7,284 bases of DNA from Sphaerochaeta sp. (lineage in GTDB: Bacteria; Spirochaetota; Spirochaetia; Sphaerochaetales; Sphaerochaetaceae). The position numbers were made by a program, and so were the translations under genes. The stretch is from NCBI GenBank assembly GCA_003446545.1, contig DMAO01000187.1:2426-9709 (forward strand), in the 5' to 3' direction. Shown piece by piece: positions 1 through 5,395 of the stretch (positions within the stretch are counted from its first letter, which is position 1; each line of letters begins with the position of its first letter). Below the pieces are notes generated by a model. The model worked only from the letters and a program-made list of their open reading frames with translations, was not told where the DNA came from and made no database searches.

Positions 1-90
1 TTTCATGGTGCTTGCTTCTTTAAAAGCAAGAAGCTCCCGTTCTCTCTCAGGAGAGATAGCGGGAGCTTTTCCAAAGGCAAATCGATCCAT
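1..90 (-). CDS. rnc: Ribonuclease III, N-terminal 30 residues (partial, runs off the window)
   Basis: RNase III cleaves double-stranded RNA, including rRNA precursors, in the cytoplasm. Only the first 30 codons are visible, from ATG at 90-88 down to base 1, with no stop. They read MDRFAFGKAP followed by the segment SPERERELLAFKE and then ASTMK. The segment resembles the region just before the conserved catalytic domain of RNase III proteins (an Arg/Glu-rich stretch, then LL.F). The catalytic signature itself lies outside the window. The start follows the acpP stop by 12 nt, and a TAAGG sequence overlapping that stop serves as a plausible ribosome binding site, 10 nt upstream of the ATG. An in-frame ATG at 99-97 is less likely because AAGG would be too close to it. 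The acpP-rnc pairing is common in bacteria and supports the call. This coding stretch also holds two strong hairpins. Confidence 0.68.
   Translation of the reverse strand, partial: MDRFAFGKAPAISPERERELLAFKEASTMK
11..68 (-). promoter_or_regulatory. Two abutting RNA hairpins inside the 5' coding end of rnc
   Basis: In the minus-strand RNA, bases 68-60 (AAGCUCCCG) pair perfectly with 39-31 (CGGGAGCUU). Inside this, 56-51 (UCUCUC) pairs with 46-41 (GAGAGA) around a CUGA loop, leaving a small internal loop. Immediately after it, 30-24 (CUUGCUU) pairs with 17-11 (AAGCAAG) around UUAAAG. The two hairpins touch and could stack coaxially into about 22 bp of helix. They lie just downstream of the rnc start codon. 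Possible roles are an RNase III cleavage site for autoregulation, control of rnc translation, or partial attenuation after acpP. The structure is seen in the sequence; the role is inferred. Confidence 0.6.
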
Positions 91-102
91 AGGAAGCATG
101 CC

Positions 103-342
103 TTAGAGCTGAGTTGAAAGAAAGTCTACTGCATCCTTGACGGTTTCAAACTCGTTAGCCTTCTCATCAGGAATTGAGACTCCCAATTCCTCTTCGATTG
201 CATACACTAATTCATAGGTATCCAAGCTATCTGCTCCAAGATCCTTCCTGAAGGAAGCATTCATAGAGATCTTTGCAGCATCAATTTCCAGTTTATCAGC
301 GATGAGTGCCTTTACTTTTTCAAAAACTTCTTTATTGTCCAT
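103..342 (-). CDS. acpP: Acyl carrier protein
   Basis: This is the small acidic cytoplasmic protein that carries growing acyl chains during fatty acid synthesis, attached as a thioester to a 4'-phosphopantetheine arm. It has 79 residues, the usual length. The attachment motif GADSLD is present, with Ser39 as the residue that receives the arm. The helix II sequence after it (ELVYAIEEELG) and the following SIPDE are typical of the family. An AGGAGA ribosome binding site sits 8 nt before the ATG. It lies 25 nt after rpmF and 12 nt before the probable rnc start, so the three are probably co-transcribed from the promoter upstream of rpmF. No other fatty acid synthesis genes are adjacent. The coaD product nearby belongs to the pathway that makes CoA, the donor of the phosphopantetheine arm. 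Confidence 0.97.
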   Translation of the reverse strand: MDNKEVFEKVKALIADKLEIDAAKISMNASFRKDLGADSLDTYELVYAIEEELGVSIPDEKANEFETVKDAVDFLSTQL

Positions 343-367
343 TTCTTATATCTCCTAAAAATGAGTA

Positions 368-553
368 CTATTTGTCTTGTAGTTCAACTACCTGAACACC
401 ACGATAAAAGCCGCACTTGGGACATACACGATGAGGAACTACCATATTGCCACAGGTACCACAACGAGAAAGGGTTGGAGAAACAAGGCGCATGTTTGCT
501 GCCTTGCGGGAAGCTGCACTAGCTTTTGAAGTCTTATATTTGGGTGTTGCCAT
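368..553 (-). CDS. rpmF: 50S ribosomal protein L32
   Basis: L32 is a small zinc-ribbon protein of the large ribosomal subunit. The 61-residue length and the start MATPKYKTSKAS, followed by a basic N-terminal region, fit the family. Four cysteines, CGTC at 31-34 and CPKC at 44-47, form the zinc-binding pairs, so this is the zinc-containing C+ form of L32. The next segment is GFYRG, as usual. The ribosome binding site AGAGG lies about 9 nt before the ATG. It is the first gene after a strong promoter candidate (598-626) and leads directly into acpP. In many bacteria a DUF177/YceD gene precedes rpmF; here the upstream 192 nt contain no such gene. Confidence 0.97.
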   Translation of the reverse strand: MATPKYKTSKASAASRKAANMRLVSPTLSRCGTCGNMVVPHRVCPKCGFYRGVQVVELQDK

Positions 554-597
554 GTTGAAAATCCTCTTATCCTACGCAAAATTTTGACACTTAGGCA

Positions 598-626
598 AGA
601 ATAACGAAAAACCCCTATTGCGTCAA
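598..626 (-). promoter_or_regulatory. Sigma-70-type promoter for rpmF-acpP-rnc
   Basis: On the minus strand, TTGACG (626-621) is followed by a 17-nt spacer and TATTCT (603-598). This is close to the consensus -35 and -10 hexamers at the ideal spacing. Transcription would start near 591, giving a leader of about 38 nt that contains the rpmF ribosome binding site. The position, after a coaD terminator candidate and before rpmF, fits an independent transcription unit. Confidence 0.65.
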
Positions 627-655
627 CAACTAAACCCATATTTGAAGCTCTTGTC

Positions 656-681
656 CCAAACAATACATAAGAATTGTTTGG
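656..681 (-). repeat. Perfect 9-bp inverted repeat upstream of the rpmF promoter
   Basis: CCAAACAAT at 656-664 and ATTGTTTGG at 673-681 are exact inverted copies separated by 8 bases. The repeat is centred about 43 bp upstream of the -35 element of the rpmF promoter and about 35 bp downstream of the weak coaD terminator. No T-run follows on either strand, so it does not look like a terminator. It could be a binding site for a dimeric regulator or an RNA hairpin in read-through transcripts. I do not recognise it as the site of a known regulator. Confidence 0.5.
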
Positions 682-702
682 CAAAGAATGAATTACTGTA
701 CT

Positions 703-721
703 AAAAAGAGAACATTTCTCT
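703..721 (-). terminator. Weak intrinsic terminator after coaD
   Basis: In the minus-strand RNA, AGAGAA (721-716) pairs with UUCUCU (712-707) around a 3-nt AUG loop and is followed directly by UUUU (706-703). The 6-bp A/U-rich stem makes it weak, but its place 25 nt past the coaD stop and before a promoter fits a unit boundary. Confidence 0.45.
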
Positions 722-745
722 CATAGGAACCATCTTTGAAAGTCC

Positions 746-1243
746 TCAGTTCAACAACGCAATCCTCTCACCCATCATCTTCACCACCAAGGGAGGGACC
801 ATAGGGGAGATATCGGCCCCGTAGGCCGCCATCTCCTTGATGGCACTTGAACGAAGTTGGAAATACTTGGGACTCGTAGGCATGAACAAAACCTCCAGGG
901 AACTGTTCAGCTGCTTGTTGGTCATGGCAAGCTCAAACTCATAGCCAAAGTCGACCAGAGCACGTACGCCCCTGATCATGACACCTACCCCATGTTCCCG
1001 GGCAAACTGGACAACAAGACCCGAATAGATCATCACCTCTATGTTATCATACGCGTTGAGGATTTCCTTGAGCATGGCCATACGTTCATCGGCAGTGAAG
1101 AGACAGGTCTTCTGCACATTGTCAGCCACTACGACGAAAAGCTTGTCGTAGATGGCGGCGCTTCGTTCTATGATATCAATGTGTCCATTAGTGGGAGGGT
1201 CGAAAGAGCCTGGAAGCATGGCAATATTTTTGGAGGTCTTCAT
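746..1243 (-). CDS. coaD: Phosphopantetheine adenylyltransferase (PPAT)
   Basis: PPAT transfers AMP from ATP to 4'-phosphopantetheine, giving dephospho-CoA, the penultimate step of coenzyme A synthesis in the cytoplasm. The 165-residue product has the nucleotidyltransferase signature GSFDPPTNGH at 12-21, with TNGH (18-21) as the (T/H)xGH motif. It also has the conserved RGVR at 91-94 and the family segment around RSSAIKE (131-137), followed by YGADIS and VPP. The usual form of that last motif is ISS..VKE, so the Arg at 131 is a mild variant. The ATG overlaps the stop of the upstream gene as ATGA, and GGAGG lies 10 nt before the start inside that gene, so translational coupling is likely. A weak terminator follows. 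Confidence 0.96.
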   Translation of the reverse strand: MKTSKNIAMLPGSFDPPTNGHIDIIERSAAIYDKLFVVVADNVQKTCLFTADERMAMLKEILNAYDNIEVMIYSGLVVQFAREHGVGVMIRGVRALVDFGYEFELAMTNKQLNSSLEVLFMPTSPKYFQLRSSAIKEMAAYGADISPMVPPLVVKMMGERIALLN

Positions 1244-1737
1244 TTCTTGTTTGCCTCCACATATTTCTTCATCGTATCGAAGCTCTCCGGTGTCTCCCAG
1301 ATGATTCTCTTGATAAAGGAAAAGCCAGTTCCATCCGTCTCTTCAACAACAGCGAACGTTCCCTTCCCGATATAACTTATCTTCTGTTTCTCAGTGAGGC
1401 TCTCGTCCTTGGCAAGTTTCTCCAAGACACAGTCAAAGTGGCAAAAACCTCCATCTGGGTGAATGAGGGCACTAGCGATATTTTCTATGACCTTACCACA
1501 CAGAGGACATTCCAACAGTGGTTCCTCGATGTGCCTGACCGGCAAGGGAGGAAGACTGCTATGGTAAGGGACTTTCGTCTGGGAAGGCAAAAGGGTGTTC
1601 ATGGGCTTTTTACTGATCTCAGGTGTACCTTTGGTTTTCACACCGCGTTTTTTTCTTTTGCGGTCCCTCTTGCGGTTACTGTTATCCCGTTTGGGCTGTT
1701 TGGCGGAAGGGGTTTGTTTCTTGCTTTCTGATTCCAT
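1240..1737 (-). CDS. Uncharacterised basic protein with a Cys/His zinc-site-like motif
   Basis: I do not recognise this 165-residue protein. Residues 1-45 are extremely rich in Lys and Arg (for example RKRDRKRKKRG at 22-32) and probably disordered. A Pro-rich linker follows. Residues 77-103 carry CPLC (77-80), His93, Cys99, His100 and Cys103, which look like a zinc site of the form Cx2C-x18-Cx3C. The C-terminal part (120-160) looks like short strands followed by a helix. The basic tail suggests nucleic acid or ribosome binding, but that is inference. The chosen ATG at 1737 has AGAGGA about 4 nt upstream. The frame stays open up to 1839, but that extension would pass through the rplS terminator. 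The gene overlaps coaD by 4 nt (ATGA), so the two are co-translated. Confidence 0.8.
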   Translation of the reverse strand: MESESKKQTPSAKQPKRDNSNRKRDRKRKKRGVKTKGTPEISKKPMNTLLPSQTKVPYHSSLPPLPVRHIEEPLLECPLCGKVIENIASALIHPDGGFCHFDCVLEKLAKDESLTEKQKISYIGKGTFAVVEETDGTGFSFIKRIIWETPESFDTMKKYVEANKK

Positions 1738-1753
1738 ATGATCCTCTAGAGCT

Positions 1754-1782
1754 ACCCTATCCTGTTTTAGTCTAATGGGCAA
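1754..1782 (-). promoter_or_regulatory. Possible promoter for the uncharacterised gene and coaD
   Basis: On the minus strand TTGCCC (1782-1777) and TAGGGT (1759-1754) are separated by 17 nt. The -35 is fair and the -10 keeps only the T, A and final T of the consensus. It sits between the rplS terminator and the next start codon, where a promoter is needed. The leader would be only about 10 nt and would just include the ribosome binding site. Confidence 0.35.
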
Positions 1783-1795
1783 GATGCTAAAAAGC

Positions 1796-1829
1796 AAAAA
1801 GGACGGCATCTTGGAGATGTCGTCCTTTT
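1796..1829 (-). terminator. Strong intrinsic terminator of the ffh-rplS operon
   Basis: In the minus-strand RNA, AAAAGGACG (1829-1821) pairs with CGUCCUUUU (1805-1797). After an A/C mismatch, CAUCU (1819-1815) pairs with AGAUG (1811-1807) around a CCA loop. The descending arm runs into a U-rich tract (UUUUUGCUUUUU, to 1789). It begins 22 nt past the rplS stop. Confidence 0.92.
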
Positions 1830-1851
1830 GGTATGGCAATGTGTGGGAAAA

Positions 1852-2208
1852 CTAAGCTTTCTTTCGGTGAATGAGTTCCTTGACCTTTGCCTTCTTGCCA
1901 ATCTTGTCTCGGAGATAATACAGCTTTGCGCGTCTTACACGGCCTCTTCTGATAACCTCAACTCGCTCGACACGAGGCGAATGCAGGGGAAAAATCCTTT
2001 CGACGCCGACACCATAAGAGATTTTCCTTACAATAAACGTGCGACGGATACCACCATTATTCTTGGCAATTACGATTCCTTCGAAGATCTGAACACGTTC
2101 GTTAGTACCTTCGATAATCTTAAAAAATACCTTTACGGTATCACCAACACTGAAATTCTCAGCATTTTCCTTCATCTGTTCTGACTCAATAGCCTTAATT
2201 ACATCCAT
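1852..2208 (-). CDS. rplS: 50S ribosomal protein L19
   Basis: L19 is a large-subunit protein located near the subunit interface of the ribosome. The 118-residue product has the normal length. Family features include the central strands [21 protein letters not shown] (split here as [10 protein letters not shown] and [11 protein letters not shown], residues 42-62), then [16 protein letters not shown], and the basic C-terminal helix [20 protein letters not shown]. The ATG at 2208 lies inside the end of trmD (14-nt overlap), with AGGGGA about 9 nt upstream, so translation is likely coupled or at least tightly linked. It is the last gene of the operon and is followed by the strong terminator at 1796-1829. 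Confidence 0.98.
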   Translation of the reverse strand: MDVIKAIESEQMKENAENFSVGDTVKVFFKIIEGTNERVQIFEGIVIAKNNGGIRRTFIVRKISYGVGVERIFPLHSPRVERVEVIRRGRVRRAKLYYLRDKIGKKAKVKELIHRKKA

Positions 2209-2947
2209 TGTCTACGGTCCCCTTCGCACTATGTTCTTTCAAATCTAATAACATCTTCCTAGAGTTCACATCCAAGGATGCCGTCTCTAAAAGATCAGGT
2301 CGGTTCAACAAAGTCTTCTCCAACCGCTTCTTCAGTCGCCATTGACCAATATTGGCATGATGTCCGCTCAATAATACCGCAGGGACACTTTTTGAGCAAT
2401 AGGTCTCAGGCCTAGTATATTGGGGATATTCAAGCAAACCGTCAGAAAAACTCTCTTCTGAAAGAGAGTCAGAACTGATGACCCCTTCAATGAGCCGGTA
2501 CACGGCATCAACAATCACCAGTGTGGAAACCTCCCCACTGCTAATCACATAATCTCCAATACTAATCTCGTCATCAACATATAGGTCAATCACCCGTTGG
2601 TCAATACCTTCGTAATGACCACAGATAAAGACCAACTCATCTTCCAAGCTCAGATTTTCTGCATACGCCTGCGTGAACTTCTTCCCGGAAGGCGAGGGAT
2701 ATACCACTCGCTTACCCTGGGCTCCTATCGAAGCCAAGGCATCACACAAGGGATCACACTGAATCACCATCCCTGCCCCACCACCAAAAGGAGCATCATC
2801 GCACGTGCGATGACGATCTTTGGCAAACGTACGGAAGTCGATAATGTTGTACTGCACCAAGTTGCTTTCTACAGCACGTCTCATGATTGAATTCTTGAAA
2901 AACCCTTCCACCATCTCGGGAAAGAGGGTGACAATATGAATCTTCAC
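2195..2947 (-). CDS. trmD: tRNA (guanine-37-N1)-methyltransferase
   Basis: TrmD uses S-adenosylmethionine to methylate N1 of G37 next to the anticodon, which prevents +1 frameshifting. It is a knotted SPOUT-family dimer in the cytoplasm. The 250-residue product starts [12 protein letters not shown] and shows FGGGAGM (54-60), YPSPSGK (83-89), [11 protein letters not shown] (109-119), GDYVISSGE (131-139), EYPQYTRPE (173-181) and LLSGHHANI (192-200). Asp169 lies where the catalytic aspartate is expected. The knot segment SSGEVS differs from the usual TGGELP. I chose GTG at 2947, which overlaps the rimM stop as GTGA; an upstream in-frame GTG at 2959 lacks a ribosome binding site and adds four atypical residues. 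The end overlaps rplS by 14 nt. Confidence 0.96.
   Translation of the reverse strand: MKIHIVTLFPEMVEGFFKNSIMRRAVESNLVQYNIIDFRTFAKDRHRTCDDAPFGGGAGMVIQCDPLCDALASIGAQGKRVVYPSPSGKKFTQAYAENLSLEDELVFICGHYEGIDQRVIDLYVDDEISIGDYVISSGEVSTLVIVDAVYRLIEGVISSDSLSEESFSDGLLEYPQYTRPETYCSKSVPAVLLSGHHANIGQWRLKKRLEKTLLNRPDLLETASLDVNSRKMLLDLKEHSAKGTVDNGCN
2446..2469 (-). terminator. Terminator-like hairpin inside trmD (possible internal attenuator)
   Basis: In the minus-strand RNA, ACUCUCUU (2469-2462) pairs perfectly with AAGAGAGU (2457-2450) around a UCAG tetraloop and is followed by U residues down to 2446. The form is that of a rho-independent terminator, although half of the stem is A-U. It lies in the codons for residues 160-168 of TrmD. 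Translating ribosomes would normally prevent folding, so it may act only when trmD is poorly translated. Confidence 0.3.
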
Positions 2948-3450
2948 GCCAAGATCCACGGGGCAATCAATTCAATAGTGTGGCTTTCCAAATCAACGCT
3001 TCCGATAAAGTGATCCAAATAAGGAACCATATACCGTTTGCCGTCAGTGGCAAGCACTTCCAATAGCACAGCCTGTGCACCCTCAAGTGCATTCTCCACT
3101 GTTGCCAAGGTCTCACCTTTATGCACCAAGGTGCATCCGATGAGATCGGTAACGTAGTATTGGCCTTTCTTAAGTGGTGCGGCTTGGCTTCGTTCAACCA
3201 TCAGGCGACAACCTGCAAGGGTTTTGGCATCCTCAGGATTATCATACCCAACGAACTTCATCAAAGCTTGGTTTCCCTGCATCCTGAATTTTTCAATGGT
3301 AACAGTGAGCTCTGTTCCATCCTTATAACGCAACACAACCTCCTTGAGTTTCTTCAAGTTGGAGCAGTCCTCGTTATTGGGGAGGATTTTTACTTCACCG
3401 AGAATACCAAAGGTACTTTGCACGGTAGCAGTATAGAGCATCTCTTCCAT
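2944..3450 (-). CDS. rimM: Ribosome maturation factor RimM
   Basis: RimM binds ribosomal protein S19 and the 30S head and assists late 16S rRNA processing and small-subunit assembly. The 168-residue product has the normal length and two-domain plan. The N-terminal RimM domain contains TFGILGEVKILP (13-24), a variant of the usual GxxGLxGEVxV motif, and ends near GCRLMVERS (80-88). The C-terminal PRC-barrel domain begins at QYYVTDLIGCTL (97-108) and ends with VPYLDHFIGSVDLESHTIEL (142-161). The ATG lies 2 nt after the khpA stop and has only a weak ribosome binding site, so translation probably depends on khpA. The stop overlaps the trmD GTG. Being placed between rpsP and trmD is a classic arrangement. 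Confidence 0.95.
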   Translation of the reverse strand: MEEMLYTATVQSTFGILGEVKILPNNEDCSNLKKLKEVVLRYKDGTELTVTIEKFRMQGNQALMKFVGYDNPEDAKTLAGCRLMVERSQAAPLKKGQYYVTDLIGCTLVHKGETLATVENALEGAQAVLLEVLATDGKRYMVPYLDHFIGSVDLESHTIELIAPWILA

Positions 3451-3452
3451 AA

Positions 3453-3686
3453 TCAGTCCAAGATTTCCAGCACGGCACGTTTGCCACTTTTGGTGGCAGA
3501 GGCACTCAGGATGGTCCTGATAGCCTTTGCAATGCGCCCTTGCTTGCCAATTACCTTGCCGACATCCTCACTAGCTACCTTCAGCTCAAGGATTGTGGAC
3601 TTTTCGCCCTCAACCACATTGATACTGACTGCATCAGGAACATCAACGAGAGATTTTACAATGTATTCTACAAGATCCTTTTCCAC
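3453..3686 (-). CDS. khpA: KH-domain RNA-binding protein KhpA
   Basis: KhpA is a small single KH-domain protein that binds RNA and in several Gram-positive bacteria pairs with KhpB (Jag/EloR) to affect cell elongation and small RNAs. Whether that holds in this organism is not known from the sequence. The 77-residue product matches the family length. The RNA-binding loop GKQG (47-50) sits in [16 protein letters not shown], with the preceding VASEDVGK strand-helix turn. The start is GTG at 3686, with AGGAG 6 nt upstream. It lies 16 nt after rpsP and 2 nt before rimM, the same position as ylqC in the Bacillus rpsP operon. Confidence 0.95.
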   Translation of the reverse strand: MEKDLVEYIVKSLVDVPDAVSINVVEGEKSTILELKVASEDVGKVIGKQGRIAKAIRTILSASATKSGKRAVLEILD

Positions 3687-3702
3687 AACGTTCTCCTGGA
3701 AC

Positions 3703-3969
3703 TTATTCCTGGACAGTTCTGGTAATGGTTATGCCATTGCGGTTCAGCAACTGTCTGACAGTATCGCTTGGCTGTGCCCCTTTGGCAATCCAACTGTTGA
3801 TCTTTTCAACATCAAGAACCACCTGTGTTTCCTTACTGGAAAGGGGGTGGTACTGTCCGACCTCATCGAGGGTCCGGCTTTTTGTTGCAGCTCTGGAATC
3901 CATTACGACTATTCTGTAATCAGGTCTCTTCTTGGATCCAAACCGCTTCAGTCTCATGCTTGTGCTCAC
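3703..3969 (-). CDS. rpsP: 30S ribosomal protein S16
   Basis: S16 is an early-binding protein of the small ribosomal subunit. The 88-residue product shows the family N-terminus [20 protein letters not shown] (5-24), then [10 protein letters not shown] (35-44), and the helix of the C-terminal part, [19 protein letters not shown] (57-75). The start is GTG at 3969 with a perfect AGGAGG 7 nt upstream; an ATG at codon 5 would be 19 nt from it, so GTG is preferred, giving a four-residue N-terminal addition (MSTS) relative to many S16 proteins. The gene follows ffh by 25 nt. Confidence 0.97.
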   Translation of the reverse strand: MSTSMRLKRFGSKKRPDYRIVVMDSRAATKSRTLDEVGQYHPLSSKETQVVLDVEKINSWIAKGAQPSDTVRQLLNRNGITITRTVQE

Positions 3970-3994
3970 TTCAATTCCTCCTACGAATTCAACT

Positions 3995-5329
3995 CTACAT
4001 ACCCATCTGTTTAAGCATTGCAGCTTGGTATTTTTTATTTTTTGCTAACTTTCTCATGGTAAGTCGCATTTTCTCAAACTTTTTGATCAGCCTGTTCACA
4101 TCAGACAGAGAGGTTCCGCTACCAAAAGCTATTCTCTTTCTCCGAGTAGGGCCCATTATACGGTAATTTGTGCGTTCCGCATAGGTCATGGAGCAGATGA
4201 TTGCCTTTTCTCGGATAATTTCTTGCTTGTCAAAATCATCCTCGCTGATCTGACCTTTCGCTCCTGGAATCATATCAAGGATCTGCCCCATCGAGCCCAT
4301 CTTGTCCATACGGTTAAGCTGGTCCAGATAATCCTGCAAGTCGAAGGTATTCTTTGCCATCTTCTCTTGCATCTTCAGGGCATCAGCCTCGCTGATCGTC
4401 TCCTGAGCCTTCTCGACAAGGGAGACTACGTCCCCCATTCCCAAGATACGGCTGGCGATACGCTCTGGGTAGAAAGGCTCAAGATCTTCAATCTTTTCAC
4501 CCACACCGATGAACTTGATAGGCTTGCCGACAACAGAGCGAAGCGATAGGGCAGCACCACCGCGGGTATCACTATCAAATTTGGAAAGCACGACACCAGT
4601 GATGCCGACTTTCTGATCAAACTCCTGTGCAATGGTGACTGCATTCTGACCGGTCATGGCGTCTGCTACAAAGAGTGTCTCATCGGGCTTGAGGGCATCC
4701 TTGATGCGTGCAATCTCAGCCATGAGTGTCTCATCTAGGTGCATGCGTCCACTGGTATCAACGATGAGCACATCTCGCTGCTCTTTCTTGGCAAGCTTCA
4801 GCGCAGCAGAGGCAACTTTTACCGGGTTCTTCTCCCCTTCAATAGTGAATACAGGGACTCCGACTGATTCTCCGAGAACCTGTAGTTGCAGTATGGCTGC
4901 AGGGCGCACAAGGTCTGCTGCTACGAGCATCGGCCTACGGCCATCTTTCTTCAGCCTTTGGGCGAGCTTTGCACTGGTTGTGGTCTTACCAGAACCCTGC
5001 AATCCCATCATAAGGATGACAGTGGTGGTGTCAGGCCCCTTGAGAAGGAGCTTCTGATTATCCTCGTCGCCAAGCAAGGCAACCATGCGGTCATAGACAA
5101 TCTTCACAAACTGCTGGCCAGGATCGATCGACTTGAGGACTTTCTCCCCCATCGCATCTTCCATCGTACCATTTATGAACCGTCTTACAACGCGCAGGTT
5201 TACGTCGGCATCAAGCAGGGCGACCTTGATTTCCTCAACGGCGTCCTGGATATTTTTCTCTGATAATTTGGACTTTCCGGCCAGCGTACGCATGATGCCG
5301 GAAAACTTGTCACTTATTGAATCAAACAC
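3995..5329 (-). CDS. ffh: Signal recognition particle protein Ffh (SRP54 GTPase)
   Basis: Ffh binds 4.5S RNA and signal sequences on nascent chains and, with the receptor FtsY, delivers ribosomes to the membrane. The 444-residue product has the normal length. The N domain (1-95) starts MFDSISDKFSGIM. The G domain has the P-loop GLQGSGKTT (109-117), DLVRPAA (139-145), DTSGR (191-195), SKFD (249-252) and RGGAA (256-260). The M domain (about 318-444) is Met-rich and contains GPTRRKRIAFGSGTS (393-407), the SRP RNA-binding segment. SKFD replaces the usual TKxD of the guanine-binding motif, and DTSGR replaces DTAGR. The start is GTG at 5329, supported by the family N-terminus, though its ribosome binding site (AGAGAAG) is modest. 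It is the first gene of the operon. Confidence 0.98.
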   Translation of the reverse strand: MFDSISDKFSGIMRTLAGKSKLSEKNIQDAVEEIKVALLDADVNLRVVRRFINGTMEDAMGEKVLKSIDPGQQFVKIVYDRMVALLGDEDNQKLLLKGPDTTTVILMMGLQGSGKTTTSAKLAQRLKKDGRRPMLVAADLVRPAAILQLQVLGESVGVPVFTIEGEKNPVKVASAALKLAKKEQRDVLIVDTSGRMHLDETLMAEIARIKDALKPDETLFVADAMTGQNAVTIAQEFDQKVGITGVVLSKFDSDTRGGAALSLRSVVGKPIKFIGVGEKIEDLEPFYPERIASRILGMGDVVSLVEKAQETISEADALKMQEKMAKNTFDLQDYLDQLNRMDKMGSMGQILDMIPGAKGQISEDDFDKQEIIREKAIICSMTYAERTNYRIMGPTRRKRIAFGSGTSLSDVNRLIKKFEKMRLTMRKLAKNKKYQAAMLKQMGM

Positions 5330-5365
5330 TATGCTTCTCTATTATACTGATCATACAGGTTACAT

Positions 5366-5395
5366 CTTATACCGCAAGGAGGGAGGTGGTGTCAA
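5366..5395 (-). promoter_or_regulatory. Sigma-70-type promoter of the ffh-rplS operon
   Basis: On the minus strand TTGACA (5395-5390), a perfect -35 that includes the last bases of smc, is followed by an 18-nt spacer and TATAAG (5371-5366). Transcription would start near 5359, giving a leader of about 30 nt before the ffh GTG. No terminator lies between smc and ffh, so read-through from smc is also possible. Confidence 0.6.

Noticed and set aside
31..70. A simple intrinsic terminator ending the acpP transcript
   Set aside because: The hairpin lies in an open frame resembling the N-terminus of RNase III. On the minus strand it is followed by CUUGCUUUU rather than a clean U-run. Partial attenuation remains possible, so it is kept as a regulatory candidate.
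439..684. An 81-codon minus-strand frame overlapping rpmF and the intergenic region
   Set aside because: It starts inside the inverted repeat, spans the rpmF promoter and overlaps rpmF out of frame, with no family resemblance.
857..1375. A 172-codon open frame on the plus strand
   Set aside because: It is the complement of coaD and of the uncharacterised gene. It has no recognisable features, and coaD is secure.
1738..1839. N-terminal extension of the uncharacterised gene to an upstream ATG
   Set aside because: The added 34 codons are encoded by the rplS operon terminator and have no ribosome binding site, while the ATG at 1737 has AGAGGA just upstream.
3121..3136. A 7-bp near-palindrome (ATGCACC-AA-GGTGCAT) in rimM
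   Set aside because: It is short, coding and has no related copies in the window, so it is probably chance.
3121..4014. A 297-codon open frame on the plus strand
   Set aside because: It is antisense to rimM, khpA and rpsP, all of which have clear family motifs and ribosome binding sites. Its translation shows no recognisable domain.
5341..5346. A perfect TATAAT on the minus strand just before ffh
   Set aside because: A start from this -10 would leave only about 5 nt before the GTG, and TAAGAT at the -35 distance is poor. The TTGACA-18-TATAAG pair upstream fits better.
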